From contig CAVPFB010000004.1 in NCBI GenBank assembly GCA_963703665.1, positions 186,001-250,000 of the forward strand: 64,000 nucleotides of DNA, in the 5' to 3' direction. The stretch is from AP-15 sp963703665 (GTDB lineage Bacteria > Pseudomonadota > Alphaproteobacteria > ATCC43930 > CGMCC-115725). The position numbers and the translations under genes are program-made. This document shows positions 63,604-64,000 of the stretch, in pieces (position 1 is the first letter of the stretch; each line of letters begins with the position of its first letter). The notes beneath the pieces are model-generated. The model did not search any database, had not been told where the DNA came from, and saw only the letters and a list, made by a program, of their open reading frames with translations.

Positions 63604-64000
63604 TCACGCCGCCGCGGCCGGCCGGCGTTCTTGCAGCACCTCGCGGATCGCCGCCGTGATCCGCTGGCGGTCCGGAAACACATGACTTTCGAGCACCGGG
63701 CTGTAGGGGATCGGCACCTGCAGGGCGCAGACCCGCTTCACCGGGGCCTGGAGCCGCGCGAACGTCGCCATATCCTCGGTCACAACCGCTGCGATTTCGG
63801 CCGAGAAGCCGGCGGTCGGCCCGGCCTCGTCGGCGATGACGAGGCGCCCGGTCTTCTGCACCGAGCGGCGGATCGTTTCCGTATCCAATGGCACCAAGGT
63901 GCGCGGATCGACGATCTCGACCGAGATCCGCTCCTTCTCCAGCTCCTCGGCCGCGGCCAGCGCCTCGTGCACCAGCCAGGCGAGGGCAACGACTGTCACG
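63604..64000 (-). CDS. 2-oxoacid dehydrogenase E1 component, beta subunit (partial)
   Basis: The visible about 131 C-terminal residues run from VTVVALAWLVHEALAAAEEL to a stop at 63604. VEIVDPRTLVPLDTETIRRS, GRLVIADEAGPTAGFSAEIA and VCALQVPIPYSPVLESHVFP are the transketolase C-terminal domain of pyruvate/branched-chain-type E1 beta subunits. The TPP-binding half lies beyond the window. Substrate (pyruvate, acetoin or branched-chain acid) cannot be told. Confidence 0.9.
   Translation of the reverse strand, partial: VTVVALAWLVHEALAAAEELEKERISVEIVDPRTLVPLDTETIRRSVQKTGRLVIADEAGPTAGFSAEIAAVVTEDMATFARLQAPVKRVCALQVPIPYSPVLESHVFPDRQRITAAIREVLQERRPAAAA

Overview
The window is GC-rich, densely coded DNA from an alphaproteobacterium. 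The support is the adjacent gyrA-coaD pair, the cspA-rpsU pair, groES-groL, a ROSE-type RNA thermometer in front of a small heat-shock gene, DUF5681 and PRC-barrel genes, and alphaproteobacterial-style palindromic intergenic repeats. A soil or plant-associated, metabolically versatile member of the Rhodospirillales or Hyphomicrobiales fits best, but the genus cannot be fixed from sequence alone. No rRNA, tRNA, CRISPR array or prophage was seen. || Layout. 1-1.4 kb: the 3' end of valS, a ParE-type toxin behind a frameshifted antitoxin, a short Phd-like ORF, a small inverted-repeat element and a broken VOC gene. 1.4-5.8 kb: a hydantoinase A homologue, a Spy/CpxP-like periplasmic protein and an MFS transporter. 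5.8-15.3 kb: a complete four-gene RND efflux operon (fusion protein, two MdtB/MdtC-like permeases, NodT-type outer membrane lipoprotein). 15.5-17.2 kb: a thiamine-diphosphate enzyme. 17.2-24.3 kb: an accessory region with an aldo/keto reductase, gene remnants, a frameshifted disulfide oxidoreductase, an SDR, and frameshifted methyltransferase and KefB-like genes. 24.3-29.7 kb: an envelope and stress block (AI-2E transporter, DUF883, tiny membrane proteins, secreted PRC-barrel protein, rpmE, Hsp20, CorA). 29.9-34.7 kb: a LigB-like dioxygenase, a large catalase bracketed by two copies of the inverted-repeat element, and an MBL hydrolase. 35-40.2 kb: a lytic-transglycosylase lipoprotein, a sterol-desaturase-family enzyme, a PEP-CTERM protein with an apparent sigma-54 promoter, and an MFS transporter. 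40.4-41.8 kb: a BglII-like type II restriction-modification pair. 42-47.8 kb: catabolic genes (amidohydrolase, Rieske protein, FAH hydrolase, two TauD-type dioxygenases). 47.8-49.3 kb: a run of five small hypothetical genes. 49.8-57 kb: housekeeping genes (groES, groL, cspA, rpsU, coaD, gyrA). 57-64 kb: MAPEG, flavoprotein, Gfo/Idh, class II aldolase, an SDR lacking its catalytic lysine, a VapBC-type toxin-antitoxin pair, an amidohydrolase and the 3' end of an alpha-ketoacid dehydrogenase E1 beta gene. || Caution. At least a dozen genes, including the essential gyrA and groES, need one or more single-base corrections to restore a conserved reading frame. Almost all of these corrections remove one extra base, often in a short homopolymer, and the broken frames show no other decay. 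Many calls marked pseudogene may therefore be intact genes with consensus errors. True decay is best supported by the 17-bp duplication at 19.74 kb, the internally deleted reductase at 18.96 kb and the truncated CsbD at 26.89 kb. || The most interesting signals are the BglII-like restriction enzyme with its conserved active-site spacing, the sigma-54 promoter plus upstream palindrome of the PEP-CTERM gene, the catalase bracketed by inverted-repeat elements, the three-fold Cys motif in the lytic-transglycosylase lipoprotein, and the natural leucine at GyrA position 83 (E. coli numbering). No wholly new multi-gene system was recognised with confidence.
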